DNA of 13,580 nt from Myxococcales bacterium (GTDB taxonomy: Bacteria > Myxococcota > Polyangia > Polyangiales > Polyangiaceae): assembly GCA_020430865.1 (NCBI GenBank), contig JAGQIY010001456.1, forward strand, positions 1-13,580, in the 5' to 3' direction. Within the stretch, counting starts at the first letter, position 1; every line of letters starts with the position of its first letter. Below are positions 1-6,733 of this stretch, piece after piece. The translations under genes were made by a program, and so were the position numbers. A model generated the notes under the pieces. It was not told where the DNA came from, did no database searches, and saw nothing but the letters and a program-made list of their open reading frames with translations.

Positions 1-699
1 CGGCGCGGGGACCTGGGAGTGCGCCGGCGCCTGCTCGAGCGTTTGCTCGGCCACGACGTTCGCGAGCGCGCTCTGCGCCCACGCGTAGTAGGCGAGCTGA
101 GCCTGGAGCGCGGCGCTCCGCTTGCTGACCTCCTGCCGATACCTGGCTGCTCGGAGGCTGTGGCTCGCGGCGCGGTTCGTGTGGTTGGTGCGCAAGAAGT
201 AGTCTGTCAGTGGAACCGTGACGTTTGCCTGAAGCAAGTACTGGTTCAGGATCTGTGGAAACGACACATTGACCCCGATCAGAGGTTGCCCCGGGGCAAT
301 GGGCCCGGCCTGGGTGGTCCCGACCAGTGTGCCCAGGCTGGCGCTGTCGATCTCCGAGAGTCGCGTGTAGCGAGCGGTGAGGGTGACGCGAGGTATGTAG
401 CCTACCGCGGCTTGATCTTTCTCGGCCGCGGCGCTCCGCACCTCTGCTTCACTCTGCTTGAGCTCGTTACTGGTCGCGATCGCCTTTGCGGATGCCTGGC
501 GTGCCGTCAAGCCTCCGGGCCGAGCGATCAAGCCTCTCAGACGTCGCTCCAGATCGTCGGCGCTGGACGTGCGCGTCGCCGCCGAGGCAGCAGGCGCTGC
601 GACAGGCGGGGTTTGTGCTGCGACCGGCGCGCAAATCGACAGCGAGCTGCCGATGCTCAGCGCCACCAGAGCCGCATGGGAATAGCTGAGTGGTTTCAT
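1..699 (-). CDS. TolC-family outer-membrane efflux protein (N-terminal part, runs off left edge)
   Basis: This is the outer-membrane channel of a tripartite efflux pump. It would carry substrate from the periplasmic adaptor to the outside. The frame is open from an ATG at 699 to base 1, giving 233 codons, so the C-terminal half lies outside the window. The N-terminus is a Sec signal peptide: a hydrophobic core at about residues 8-24, then VAAQ with cleavage predicted near residue 28. Next comes a low-complexity Ala/Thr linker. After it there is a TolC-like segment with SNELKQSEAEV, then YIPRVTLTARYTRL, then ANVTVPLTDYF, the usual helix to strand to helix order of outer-membrane factors. The start is supported by AAGGA about 9 bases upstream and by a 4-base ATGA overlap with the stop of the TetR gene. 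It is the last visible gene of the efflux operon. Family assignment is firm; the substrate is unknown. Confidence 0.88.
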   Translation of the reverse strand, partial: MKPLSYSHAALVALSIGSSLSICAPVAAQTPPVAAPAASAATRTSSADDLERRLRGLIARPGGLTARQASAKAIATSNELKQSEAEVRSAAAEKDQAAVGYIPRVTLTARYTRLSEIDSASLGTLVGTTQAGPIAPGQPLIGVNVSFPQILNQYLLQANVTVPLTDYFLRTNHTNRAASHSLRAARYRQEVSKRSAALQAQLAYYAWAQSALANVVAEQTLEQAPAHSQVPAP

Positions 700-1352
700 G
701 GGTGGTCTTCCTTGGGCGATTCGCGGCGCCGCGCGGCGGGGCGATCGGGCCCCCCGGCACCGTTGAACAGGATGCGCACGAGCACGTTCGCCAGTTCGGG
801 CCCCTGCGGAACGGCGTCGTAGCCAGGCAAGCGCTCGCCGAGCACGCGGAGCATCAGCTGAGGCACGGCGCCGACAGCGATGGCGGTCGTCATCAGGACC
901 GGGAGCGGGATCGCGGGATCGAACTTCCTTTCCTGGAGCCCCTGGAGCATGGTGCTGACGATCAGCGGCAGGTGCCCGCGCTGGAACCGTTCGAGCAGCT
1001 TGGCGCGGCGCTCGGTGGAACTCATCATCTCCCGCACCACGATACGTCCGACCTCCAGCTCGTAGGGCTCCAGCGCCCCGAGCATCGCGAACGCACGGTG
1101 CAGCCGTTCCTCGACTGCATGCTCGGTGTCGAACGCCTGCTTGATGCGTTTCAGGAGTCCATCGTAGACGTCCTCGACGACCGCCATGAACAGGTCGTCC
1201 TTGGTCGGGAAGTAGTAGTACACCATGCCGATGTTGGTGCCCGCGTTGCGCGCGATCGCGCGCAATGACGCTGACTCCACGCCCTCTTGCAGGAACATGT
1301 CGTGGGCCGCACGGATGATCCGGGGTTCGATATCGCTCTTGGGTCTGGCCAT
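696..1352 (-). CDS. TetR/AcrR-family transcriptional regulator
   Basis: This is a 218-residue repressor of the TetR family. These proteins bind a palindromic operator as dimers and release it when a ligand fills the C-terminal pocket. The N-terminal HTH domain is clear: helix 1 at about residues 9-24, then the HTH at 29-48 ending in GMVYYYFPTKDDLF, the classic recognition helix followed by the YYYF-x-K-x-DL signature. The rest is helical, as expected for the ligand and dimer domain, with a Pro/Arg-rich tail. The gene lies inside the pump operon, 34 bases after the second permease and overlapping the outer-membrane gene by 4 bases. In E. coli the TetR gene (ybiH/cecR) comes first in the equivalent ybh operon, so the position here differs. 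I infer that it represses the operon through the palindrome at 6509-6526. The SD is weak, which fits translational coupling. Confidence 0.92.
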   Translation of the reverse strand: MARPKSDIEPRIIRAAHDMFLQEGVESASLRAIARNAGTNIGMVYYYFPTKDDLFMAVVEDVYDGLLKRIKQAFDTEHAVEERLHRAFAMLGALEPYELEVGRIVVREMMSSTERRAKLLERFQRGHLPLIVSTMLQGLQERKFDPAIPLPVLMTTAIAVGAVPQLMLRVLGERLPGYDAVPQGPELANVLVRILFNGAGGPDRPAARRRESPKEDHP

Positions 1353-1386
1353 GGGTCTCGATGGGTTGCTTGAGGGGTTTGCTGGG

Positions 1387-2490
1387 TTAGCCCAGGCGAC
1401 GCCTGAATACGCCGAGCGCGGTGACTCCCGTCACGAGTGCGATCGCCAAGAGCGCGTACACGTTGTGGGAGAAGTCGGAGAACTGGGCGTCCTTGAGGTA
1501 GATGCCCTTGGTGATCTCGACGAAGTGTCTCACCGGGTTCGCCCAGGTGGCGATTCGTAGCCACTCCGGCATGTTGTCCACGGGCGTGACGTATCCTGAG
1601 AGCAAGATCGACGGCATCACGAAGAAGAACACGCCAAGGAACGCCTGTTGTTGCGTGGCGCAAACGCTGGAGATGAACAGCCCGACGCCGACCAGGGCAG
1701 CCACGTAGGCGACCATGCAGCCGTAGAGCAGGGGCAGCGAACCCTGGAAGGTGATGCCGTACCCGTAGACTCCACCGAGGATGATGATGGTTGCCTGGAT
1801 CATCGCGACGATCAGCGCAGGCACGGCCTTGCCGATGAAGATCATGGACGGCGTCAGCGGGCTGACCATCAGCTGGTCCAGGGTGCCTTGTTCGCGCTCT
1901 CGCGCGACCGACATCGCCGTCACGATCAGCGCGCTCAGCGTCGTGATCATCGCGACGAGCGACGGCACGATGAAGCGAAAGTACTCGAGGTTCGGGTTGT
2001 ACCAGTTGCGCACCGCCAGCGTGGCGGAGGGCGCGACCTGGGAGTTCAAAGGCACGGCGCCAACGATCTGCTGCACGTAGGCGAGGGCGATCTGGGCCGA
2101 GTTCGAGCGCCGACCGTCGAGCACCGCCTGAATCGGCTCCGGCGAGCCGGACTCGACGCTCTTCGAGAACTGCGGCCCGAAGCGCAACACCAGCAGCACC
2201 GTCTGCTTGTCCACCAACGCCCGAGCTTCGGCTTCGCTATGAACCTGCACGATCTCGGTGAAGGCGGGCGTCCGAGTCAGGCGCTGTATCATCTCATGGC
2301 TGGTTGGGCCCTGATCCTGGTCGAATACAGCGATGCTGTTGTTCTTGACCTCCAAGGTCGCCGCGAACGGGAACACGAGCAGCTGCAAGATCACCGGCAT
2401 GATCAGCAGGCGTAGGCTCTGCTTGTCTCCGAGTACGGCACGAAGCTCCTTCAGGATCAGCGCCCGGAGGCGAATCAGCGTCGCGTTCAC
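1387..2490 (-). CDS. ybhR: ABC-2 type efflux permease, YbhR-like
   Basis: This is an inner-membrane subunit of an ABC-2 exporter, 367 residues. It has one N-terminal membrane helix (about 25-45), a large periplasmic domain (about 46-170), then five further helices (about 172-194, 221-243, 253-275, 283-305 and 343-362). The cytoplasmic coupling motif REREQGTLDQLMVSPL sits at about 197-212. This topology and motif define the YhhJ/YbhR/YbhS permease group. The start is a GTG that overlaps the stop of the upstream permease (GTGA), with GAGGAGG about 8 bases before it. It should pair with the preceding permease to form a heterodimeric channel driven by the fused ATPase. The symbol is by similarity to the E. 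coli YbhGFSR set. Which permease is R and which is S rests on gene order and is less certain than the family. Confidence 0.88.
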   Translation of the reverse strand: MNATLIRLRALILKELRAVLGDKQSLRLLIMPVILQLLVFPFAATLEVKNNSIAVFDQDQGPTSHEMIQRLTRTPAFTEIVQVHSEAEARALVDKQTVLLVLRFGPQFSKSVESGSPEPIQAVLDGRRSNSAQIALAYVQQIVGAVPLNSQVAPSATLAVRNWYNPNLEYFRFIVPSLVAMITTLSALIVTAMSVAREREQGTLDQLMVSPLTPSMIFIGKAVPALIVAMIQATIIILGGVYGYGITFQGSLPLLYGCMVAYVAALVGVGLFISSVCATQQQAFLGVFFFVMPSILLSGYVTPVDNMPEWLRIATWANPVRHFVEITKGIYLKDAQFSDFSHNVYALLAIALVTGVTALGVFRRRLG

Positions 2491-3620
2491 TCGAGCCGCC
2501 TCCTCGTCTTCAGGTAGGTGAAGCCAAGGAAGCCCACCGCTGCGAGCCCCAGCCCCTCGAAGGCGGGGATGAGCACGGACCAGACATCACCGGCCTGAAA
2601 CACCGTCTGAATCGCCACGACGAAGTAGCGAGCAGGGACGACATGAGTTACCGCGCGGATAATAGGTGGCATCGAGCTTATCTCGAAGACGAAGCCCGAG
2701 AGCATCAGCGCTGGGAGGAACGCGGCGTTGAGCGCTGCCTGCGCCGCGTTGAACTGGCTGCGCAGCACCGTGGAGAGCAACAGACCGAGACCCAGCGCGC
2801 TGCCCAAGAACAGCGCTCCTACGAGCATCACCGCGCCGAAGGAGCCACGGAAGGGCACGCCGAACGCGTAGCGGGTCAGGCCGACGCAGATGACGAACGA
2901 GATCAACCCCAGCACGAAGTACGGGAGCACCTTGGAGGCCAGCAGCTCGAAACGGGTGATTCCCGCGGCGAGCAGCGCCTCCATGGTTCCCCGTTCCCAT
3001 TCCCGCGCGATCACCAGCGCCGTGAGCAGCGCGCCGACGACTGTCATCACGATGCTGATGGAACCGGGCAGCAGGAAGTTGCGACTCTCGGTCGATGGGT
3101 TGAACCACGAGCGAGTCTCCACGTCGATGCCCGTAGGCTGCCGTCCCAGGCGCCTTAGCTCTTCACGCTGCCAGACCGCGATGGCGCCTCGCACGTGAGC
3201 GGCGACGAAGCTGGCCGTGTTGGGCTCCGAACCGTCCGTTATGAGCAGCAGCGACGGCGTACCAGGGCTCTGGCGCAAGGCCCGCTCGGAGAAGTCGTTG
3301 CGAACGATCAGGAACCCTCTCACGCGTCCTGCGCGGAGCTCGTCGCCCATCTGCTTGGCGTCGAAGCCCGTCTTGACACGGAAGGTAGGCGAGTTGGCCA
3401 GAGACTCGGCGAGGCTGATAGCCTGGGGTCGAGTGTCTTCGAGCACCACACCCAGGGTCACCGTCGACGAGTCCAGGTTGATGCCGGCGCCGAAGATGAA
3501 CAGCAGGATCCCCGGGAAGATGAACGCGATCAGCAAGGTGCTCGGGTCGCGAATGATCTGAAGCGTCTCCTTGCGGCAAAGTGTCCAGAGCCGTCGAAGG
3601 CGAAGCGAAAGATCGGTCAC
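2487..3620 (-). CDS. ybhS: ABC-2 type efflux permease, YbhS-like
   Basis: This is the first of two ABC-2 permeases, 377 residues. Predicted topology is a helix at about 28-47, a periplasmic domain at 48-180 and five helices at about 184-206, 230-250, 263-285, 295-315 and 348-370. The conserved cytoplasmic motif EWERGTMEALL is at 207-217, and SWFNPSTESRNFLLPG just before helix 2 is typical of the family. Translation starts at a GTG (3618-3620) that overlaps the stop of the ATPase gene in a GTGA arrangement, with GGAGG a few bases upstream. Its overlap with both neighbours shows it belongs to the same transcript. It probably forms the membrane channel with the YbhR-like protein and moves lipophilic cations, antibiotics or other small molecules out of the cell. 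The substrate cannot be read from the sequence. Confidence 0.88.
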   Translation of the reverse strand: MTDLSLRLRRLWTLCRKETLQIIRDPSTLLIAFIFPGILLFIFGAGINLDSSTVTLGVVLEDTRPQAISLAESLANSPTFRVKTGFDAKQMGDELRAGRVRGFLIVRNDFSERALRQSPGTPSLLLITDGSEPNTASFVAAHVRGAIAVWQREELRRLGRQPTGIDVETRSWFNPSTESRNFLLPGSISIVMTVVGALLTALVIAREWERGTMEALLAAGITRFELLASKVLPYFVLGLISFVICVGLTRYAFGVPFRGSFGAVMLVGALFLGSALGLGLLLSTVLRSQFNAAQAALNAAFLPALMLSGFVFEISSMPPIIRAVTHVVPARYFVVAIQTVFQAGDVWSVLIPAFEGLGLAAVGFLGFTYLKTRRRLE

Positions 3621-5338
3621 GCAGCCTCCGTCACCAGAGCAATGAACGCCTCTTCCATCGTCGGGTCGGGTTGCTCGGGCGTGGTGGCCTTGGCCTTCAA
3701 GTCATCGGGAGTGCCTGTCGCGATCATCTTTCCGCGCGAGATCAAGCCGATGCGATCGCAGTACTCTGCCTCGTCCATGAAGTGCGTCGTCACGAGCACG
3801 GTCACTCCGCGCTCGACCACTCCGTTGATGTGGGTCCAGAACTCCCGACGCGTCAGCGGGTCCACGCCCGAGGTTGGCTCGTCGAGGAACAGGATCTCCG
3901 GGCCGTGCAGGAGCGCGCAGGCGAGGGCCAGGCGCTGCTTGTGGCCAAGCGGCAGATCCCCCGCCGCTCGGCGCATGAGCGGAGCCAGCTCGAAGACGTG
4001 CACCATGCGCTCGATGGCGGACTTCAGGCGCTTGCCTGCCAAGGCATAGGCGCCTCCGAAGAACTCCATGTTTTGCCTCACGGAAAGATTTCCGTAGAGT
4101 GAGAACTTCTGCGCCATGTAGCCCAGACGCTGCCTGGCCTCGCTGCGCGAAGAGCGCAGATTCACGCCCGCGACCTGAGCATCGCCGGAGGTCGGCGAGA
4201 CGAGGCCACACAGCATCTTGAAGGTGGTCGATTTGCCAGCGCCATTGGGTCCGAGCAGGCCGAACACCTCACCTCGTTTCACGGATACGCTGATCTCGTC
4301 GGCGGCTTTGAAGTCACCGTACTTCTTGGTGAGCTGCTGCGTCCGGATCACGATCGCATCGTCGTGAGGGTGTTCGGAGATCGCGTTGGCTAGCTCCGAC
4401 TCTGCCGAGGGCACGCCGCCGAGCAGGTCGATGAAGCCGTCCTCGAAGCGCGGACGGGTTGGCCGTAGCGTCGCAGCGGAGGAGACTCCAAAGTCCTGAG
4501 GGTGCAGTTCGGCGTCTGGCCTCGCGATCAGGCGTACCCCTCGCCCCTGAACCACCCCATCCATGCTCGCTGGATCCCGACGCGCGTTCTTCAGGGCGAT
4601 GCGCGGTCGCTCTTCGAGGTCGCTCAGGAGGAAGACTCGATTGCGCACTCGATCATGCAGCTCCGCTGGCGCTCCCGCGAACAGGATCTCGCCTTCGTTC
4701 AGCAGCACCACATGGTCACAAGCCTCTGCTTCGTCGAGGTACGCCGTGCTCCAGACCACGGCGATACCGCCAGCGATCAGCTCGTGCACCATGCGCCACA
4801 GCTCGCGTCGAGACACCGGATCCACGCCGACTCCAGGCTCATCGAGCAGCAACACCTTCGGCGTACCGAGCAGCGTGCAGGCCAGACCGAGCTTCTGCTT
4901 CATGCCGCCGGAGAGGCGTCCAGCGAGACGATCGGTGAAGCGCGCCAGGTCGGTGAACGCCAGCAATCGGTCGAAGGTGGTTCGGCGTCGCTCTCCCACC
5001 AACCCCTTCAGATCGGCGTAGAGAGCCAGGTTCTCCATGACCGACAGGTCCTCGTAGAGGCCGAACTTCTGAGGCATGTACCCGATCGAGTCCCGCAGCG
5101 CGTCGCTGTCATGCGTCGGGTTCAGGCCGAGCACCGAGAGCTCGCCTCGGGTCGGGACGAGTAGACCAGCGAGCAGCCGAAGCAGCGTCGTCTTCCCGGC
5201 ACCGTCAGGACCTACCAGTCCAGTCACCAGTCCGGGAAGCACGTCGAGGTCGACGTCGGAGAGCGCCGGTTTGTTTTCTCCGGGGAAACTCTTCCTGAGG
5301 CCACGAATGGTCGCGAGGGCCTGTCTAGGGTTGGTCAT
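3617..5338 (-). CDS. ybhF: Fused two-domain ABC transporter ATPase, YbhF/RbbA-like
   Basis: This is the motor subunit of the pump, with two nucleotide-binding domains in one 573-residue chain. Domain 1 has Walker A GPDGAGKTT (43-51), signature LSGGMKQ (142-148), Walker B KVLLLDEP (161-168) and WSTAYLDEAE where the switch histidine would be (Ala199). A linker with RFEDGFIDLLGG (297-308) leads to domain 2: Walker A GPNGAGKST (363-371), the non-standard signature LPLGHKQ (462-468), Walker B EILFLDEP (481-488) and an intact TTHFMDEAEYCD with His519. The C-terminal PDPTMEEAFI is typical of YbhF. I chose the ATG at 5338 because TGAGG lies 7 bases upstream. An in-frame GTG at 5350 would add four residues. 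The gene overlaps the adaptor gene by 14 bases and the first permease by 4. The pattern of lost residues implies one degenerate and one active ATP site. Confidence 0.93.
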   Translation of the reverse strand: MTNPRQALATIRGLRKSFPGENKPALSDVDLDVLPGLVTGLVGPDGAGKTTLLRLLAGLLVPTRGELSVLGLNPTHDSDALRDSIGYMPQKFGLYEDLSVMENLALYADLKGLVGERRRTTFDRLLAFTDLARFTDRLAGRLSGGMKQKLGLACTLLGTPKVLLLDEPGVGVDPVSRRELWRMVHELIAGGIAVVWSTAYLDEAEACDHVVLLNEGEILFAGAPAELHDRVRNRVFLLSDLEERPRIALKNARRDPASMDGVVQGRGVRLIARPDAELHPQDFGVSSAATLRPTRPRFEDGFIDLLGGVPSAESELANAISEHPHDDAIVIRTQQLTKKYGDFKAADEISVSVKRGEVFGLLGPNGAGKSTTFKMLCGLVSPTSGDAQVAGVNLRSSRSEARQRLGYMAQKFSLYGNLSVRQNMEFFGGAYALAGKRLKSAIERMVHVFELAPLMRRAAGDLPLGHKQRLALACALLHGPEILFLDEPTSGVDPLTRREFWTHINGVVERGVTVLVTTHFMDEAEYCDRIGLISRGKMIATGTPDDLKAKATTPEQPDPTMEEAFIALVTEAA

Positions 5339-6374
5339 TCTGCGCCTCACTGCGGGAGGAGTCGGGCGCAGGTCGACTCACGCCGAGACGGATGGTCACG
5401 GGCATGCCCTGACGCAGACCATCGTCGTGCTCCGAGACGATCACGCGAAAGCGATAGACGAGCGAGGTGCGCAGCTCCTCGGTCTCGACGTTCTTGGGGG
5501 TGAACTCCGCTTGGCTCGCGACGTAGCCGACCTGGCCGCGATACGGCGCGTCCGGACGAGCGTCGGTGTACACGCTGACCGAGGTGCCAGGAGCGATCAT
5601 TGCCAGCTGTGCCTCGTTCGCGTAGGCGCGGATCCAGACCGGATTCATCACCGCGATCACCAAGACCGGCGAACCAGGACCCACGATGGCCCCGGGTTCG
5701 ATGGCTCGCGTCACCACCACGCCATCGGTGGACGCCAGCAACTTGGTGTCCTGGAGGTTGAGCTCGGCGGCGTCGACCGCGGACTCTGCTTGCTCCACCT
5801 GGGCCTGAGCCACCGCCAGGTCCTCGACCCGCGGACCGTGGACGGTCTTGGCCACCACCGCTTGCGCCGCGCTCACGGCGGCTCTGGCCTGCTCGGCCCC
5901 GCTCTTCGCGGCGACCAAGTCCTGGTTCGTGGCCGCGCCAGCATCGACCAGGGGCTCGATGCGCTTCAGCTGGTCTTCCGCACGGATGCGCGCGGCGCGA
6001 CGTTCCTTGAGCATCGCCCGCGCCTGCGCGATGTCTTCCCTACGGGCGCCCGCTTCCAGTAGCTTGAGCTGTGCCTTGGCCACACCGACGGCTTTCTTGG
6101 CTCGAGCGACGGCGAGCTCGTAGGGCGCTGGGTCGAGTCTAGCGATCACCTCGCCCTTCTTCACGTGGTCGCCCTCTTGCTTGAGCACCGCGTCCACCCT
6201 CCCGTTGACGCGAAACGCCAGGGTGACGTCGCGGATGTCGACGTTTCCGTGAAACACCTGCGGCGTCTCGGCCTCGCTCTCCGAGGTGAACCAGTACGTC
6301 GTACCTCCTCCGGCCAGGAGCACGATCAGCACCAGCGCCACGACGGCGCGCTTCTTCTTTGGTTGGTCAGCCAT
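5325..6374 (-). CDS. ybhG: HlyD/YbhG-family periplasmic adaptor (membrane-fusion protein)
   Basis: This is the periplasmic adaptor that links the ABC permeases to the outer-membrane channel, 349 residues. A short basic N-terminus (KKKR) is followed by one membrane anchor at about 10-28. The first lipoyl half is at about 42-82 (GNVDIRDVTLAFRVNGRV to KKGEVIARLDPAPYE). An Ala/Gln/Glu-rich alpha-helical coiled coil runs from about 83 to 210. The second lipoyl half is at about 211-245 (STDGVVVTRAIEPGAIV), and a beta-barrel domain ends in SLVYRFRVIVSEHDDGLRQGMPVTI, a strong YbhG-like signature. The ATG at 6374 has AGGA about 6 bases upstream. It is the first gene of the operon and follows a roughly 140-base leader downstream of the predicted promoter. 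The symbol is by similarity and shared gene order with E. coli ybhGFSR. Confidence 0.92.
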   Translation of the reverse strand: MADQPKKKRAVVALVLIVLLAGGGTTYWFTSESEAETPQVFHGNVDIRDVTLAFRVNGRVDAVLKQEGDHVKKGEVIARLDPAPYELAVARAKKAVGVAKAQLKLLEAGARREDIAQARAMLKERRAARIRAEDQLKRIEPLVDAGAATNQDLVAAKSGAEQARAAVSAAQAVVAKTVHGPRVEDLAVAQAQVEQAESAVDAAELNLQDTKLLASTDGVVVTRAIEPGAIVGPGSPVLVIAVMNPVWIRAYANEAQLAMIAPGTSVSVYTDARPDAPYRGQVGYVASQAEFTPKNVETEELRTSLVYRFRVIVSEHDDGLRQGMPVTIRLGVSRPAPDSSRSEAQNDQP

Positions 6375-6508
6375 CTCGGGTCCTGTGCGAGCGAACAGCT
6401 CGCGCCTGGCCAGGCCCTGCGGCGCGGCTGGGCGTGGTCCTGGTCATGAGAAGCGGAGGCGCCCTCAGCGAGCGGAACTGAATGGCCGCCAAGTGCCCAT
6501 CCAGTTAT

Positions 6509-6526
6509 TTATCATGCGACTGATAA
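6509..6526. promoter_or_regulatory. Palindromic operator candidate for the operon's TetR regulator
   Basis: A perfect inverted repeat, TTATCA-TGCGAC-TGATAA, has 6-base arms and a 6-base centre, 18 bp in all. It is AT-rich in a GC-rich genome. It overlaps the -10 box of the predicted pump promoter and covers the likely transcription start, the usual place for a TetR-type operator. Size and symmetry fit a TetR dimer site. That the TetR protein encoded in this operon binds here is inferred from position. Confidence 0.55.
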
Positions 6527-6550
6527 TACCCTTCGCGGGGCCGATCGCAA
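6523..6550 (-). promoter_or_regulatory. Predicted sigma-70-type promoter of the efflux operon
   Basis: Read on the minus strand there is a -35-like TTGCGA (6545-6550), a 16-base spacer and a -10-like TATTAT (6523-6528). They match the consensus at 4 of 6 and 5 of 6 positions. It faces the adaptor gene, with transcription expected to start near 6516 and leave a leader of about 140 bases. The -10 box partly overlaps the palindrome at 6509-6526. No transcript evidence exists here, so this is a sequence-based prediction. Confidence 0.55.
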
Positions 6551-6668
6551 GTGCGGAAATGGTGAAAAAGTCGGGCGTCGGCGATCTTGCTCGCGTGAGC
6601 GGTGAGCCTCCTCCAGGGCTCCAGTCTGGGATCTTCCGATTCGGGAGGGGGGAGAGAGCGCAGCCCTC

Positions 6669-6687
6669 CGAGTGACCCTGTCACTCG
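6669..6687 (-). terminator. Hairpin downstream of the aminotransferase gene
   Basis: A perfect 8-bp stem (CGAGTGAC / GTCACTCG) with a 3-base loop lies about 47 bases past the aminotransferase stop codon. No T-run follows it on the minus strand, so it is not a canonical intrinsic terminator. It could help stop or stabilise the transcript, or be a protein-binding palindrome. Confidence 0.35.
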
Positions 6688-6733
6688 CTGCCGCGACGTC
6701 GACGTGCGCGCCAGCCGCGAGGTAGTGCGTTGC

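Larger units (their letters stand above)
6375..6733. other. Intergenic region between pump operon and aminotransferase
   Basis: This 359-base stretch has no credible gene. It holds the leader, promoter and operator of the efflux operon (roughly 6375-6550) and, nearer the aminotransferase stop, a terminator-like hairpin (6669-6687). The block around 6505-6575 is visibly richer in A+T than its surroundings, as expected for a promoter. The small open frames crossing the region are Arg/Ser-rich and have no protein-like features. Confidence 0.7.

Noticed and set aside
19..822. Plus-strand open frame of 267 codons over the TolC and TetR genes
   Set aside because: The minus strand here has a signal peptide, outer-membrane factor motifs and a 4-base overlap with the TetR gene; the plus frame has no recognisable feature.
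5076..6062. Plus-strand open frame of 328 codons, with similar ones at 3195-4049, 4502-5164 and 1648-2415
   Set aside because: These are antisense shadows of the strongly supported pump genes, caused by high GC third positions, and they are rich in His, Arg and Gln without domains.
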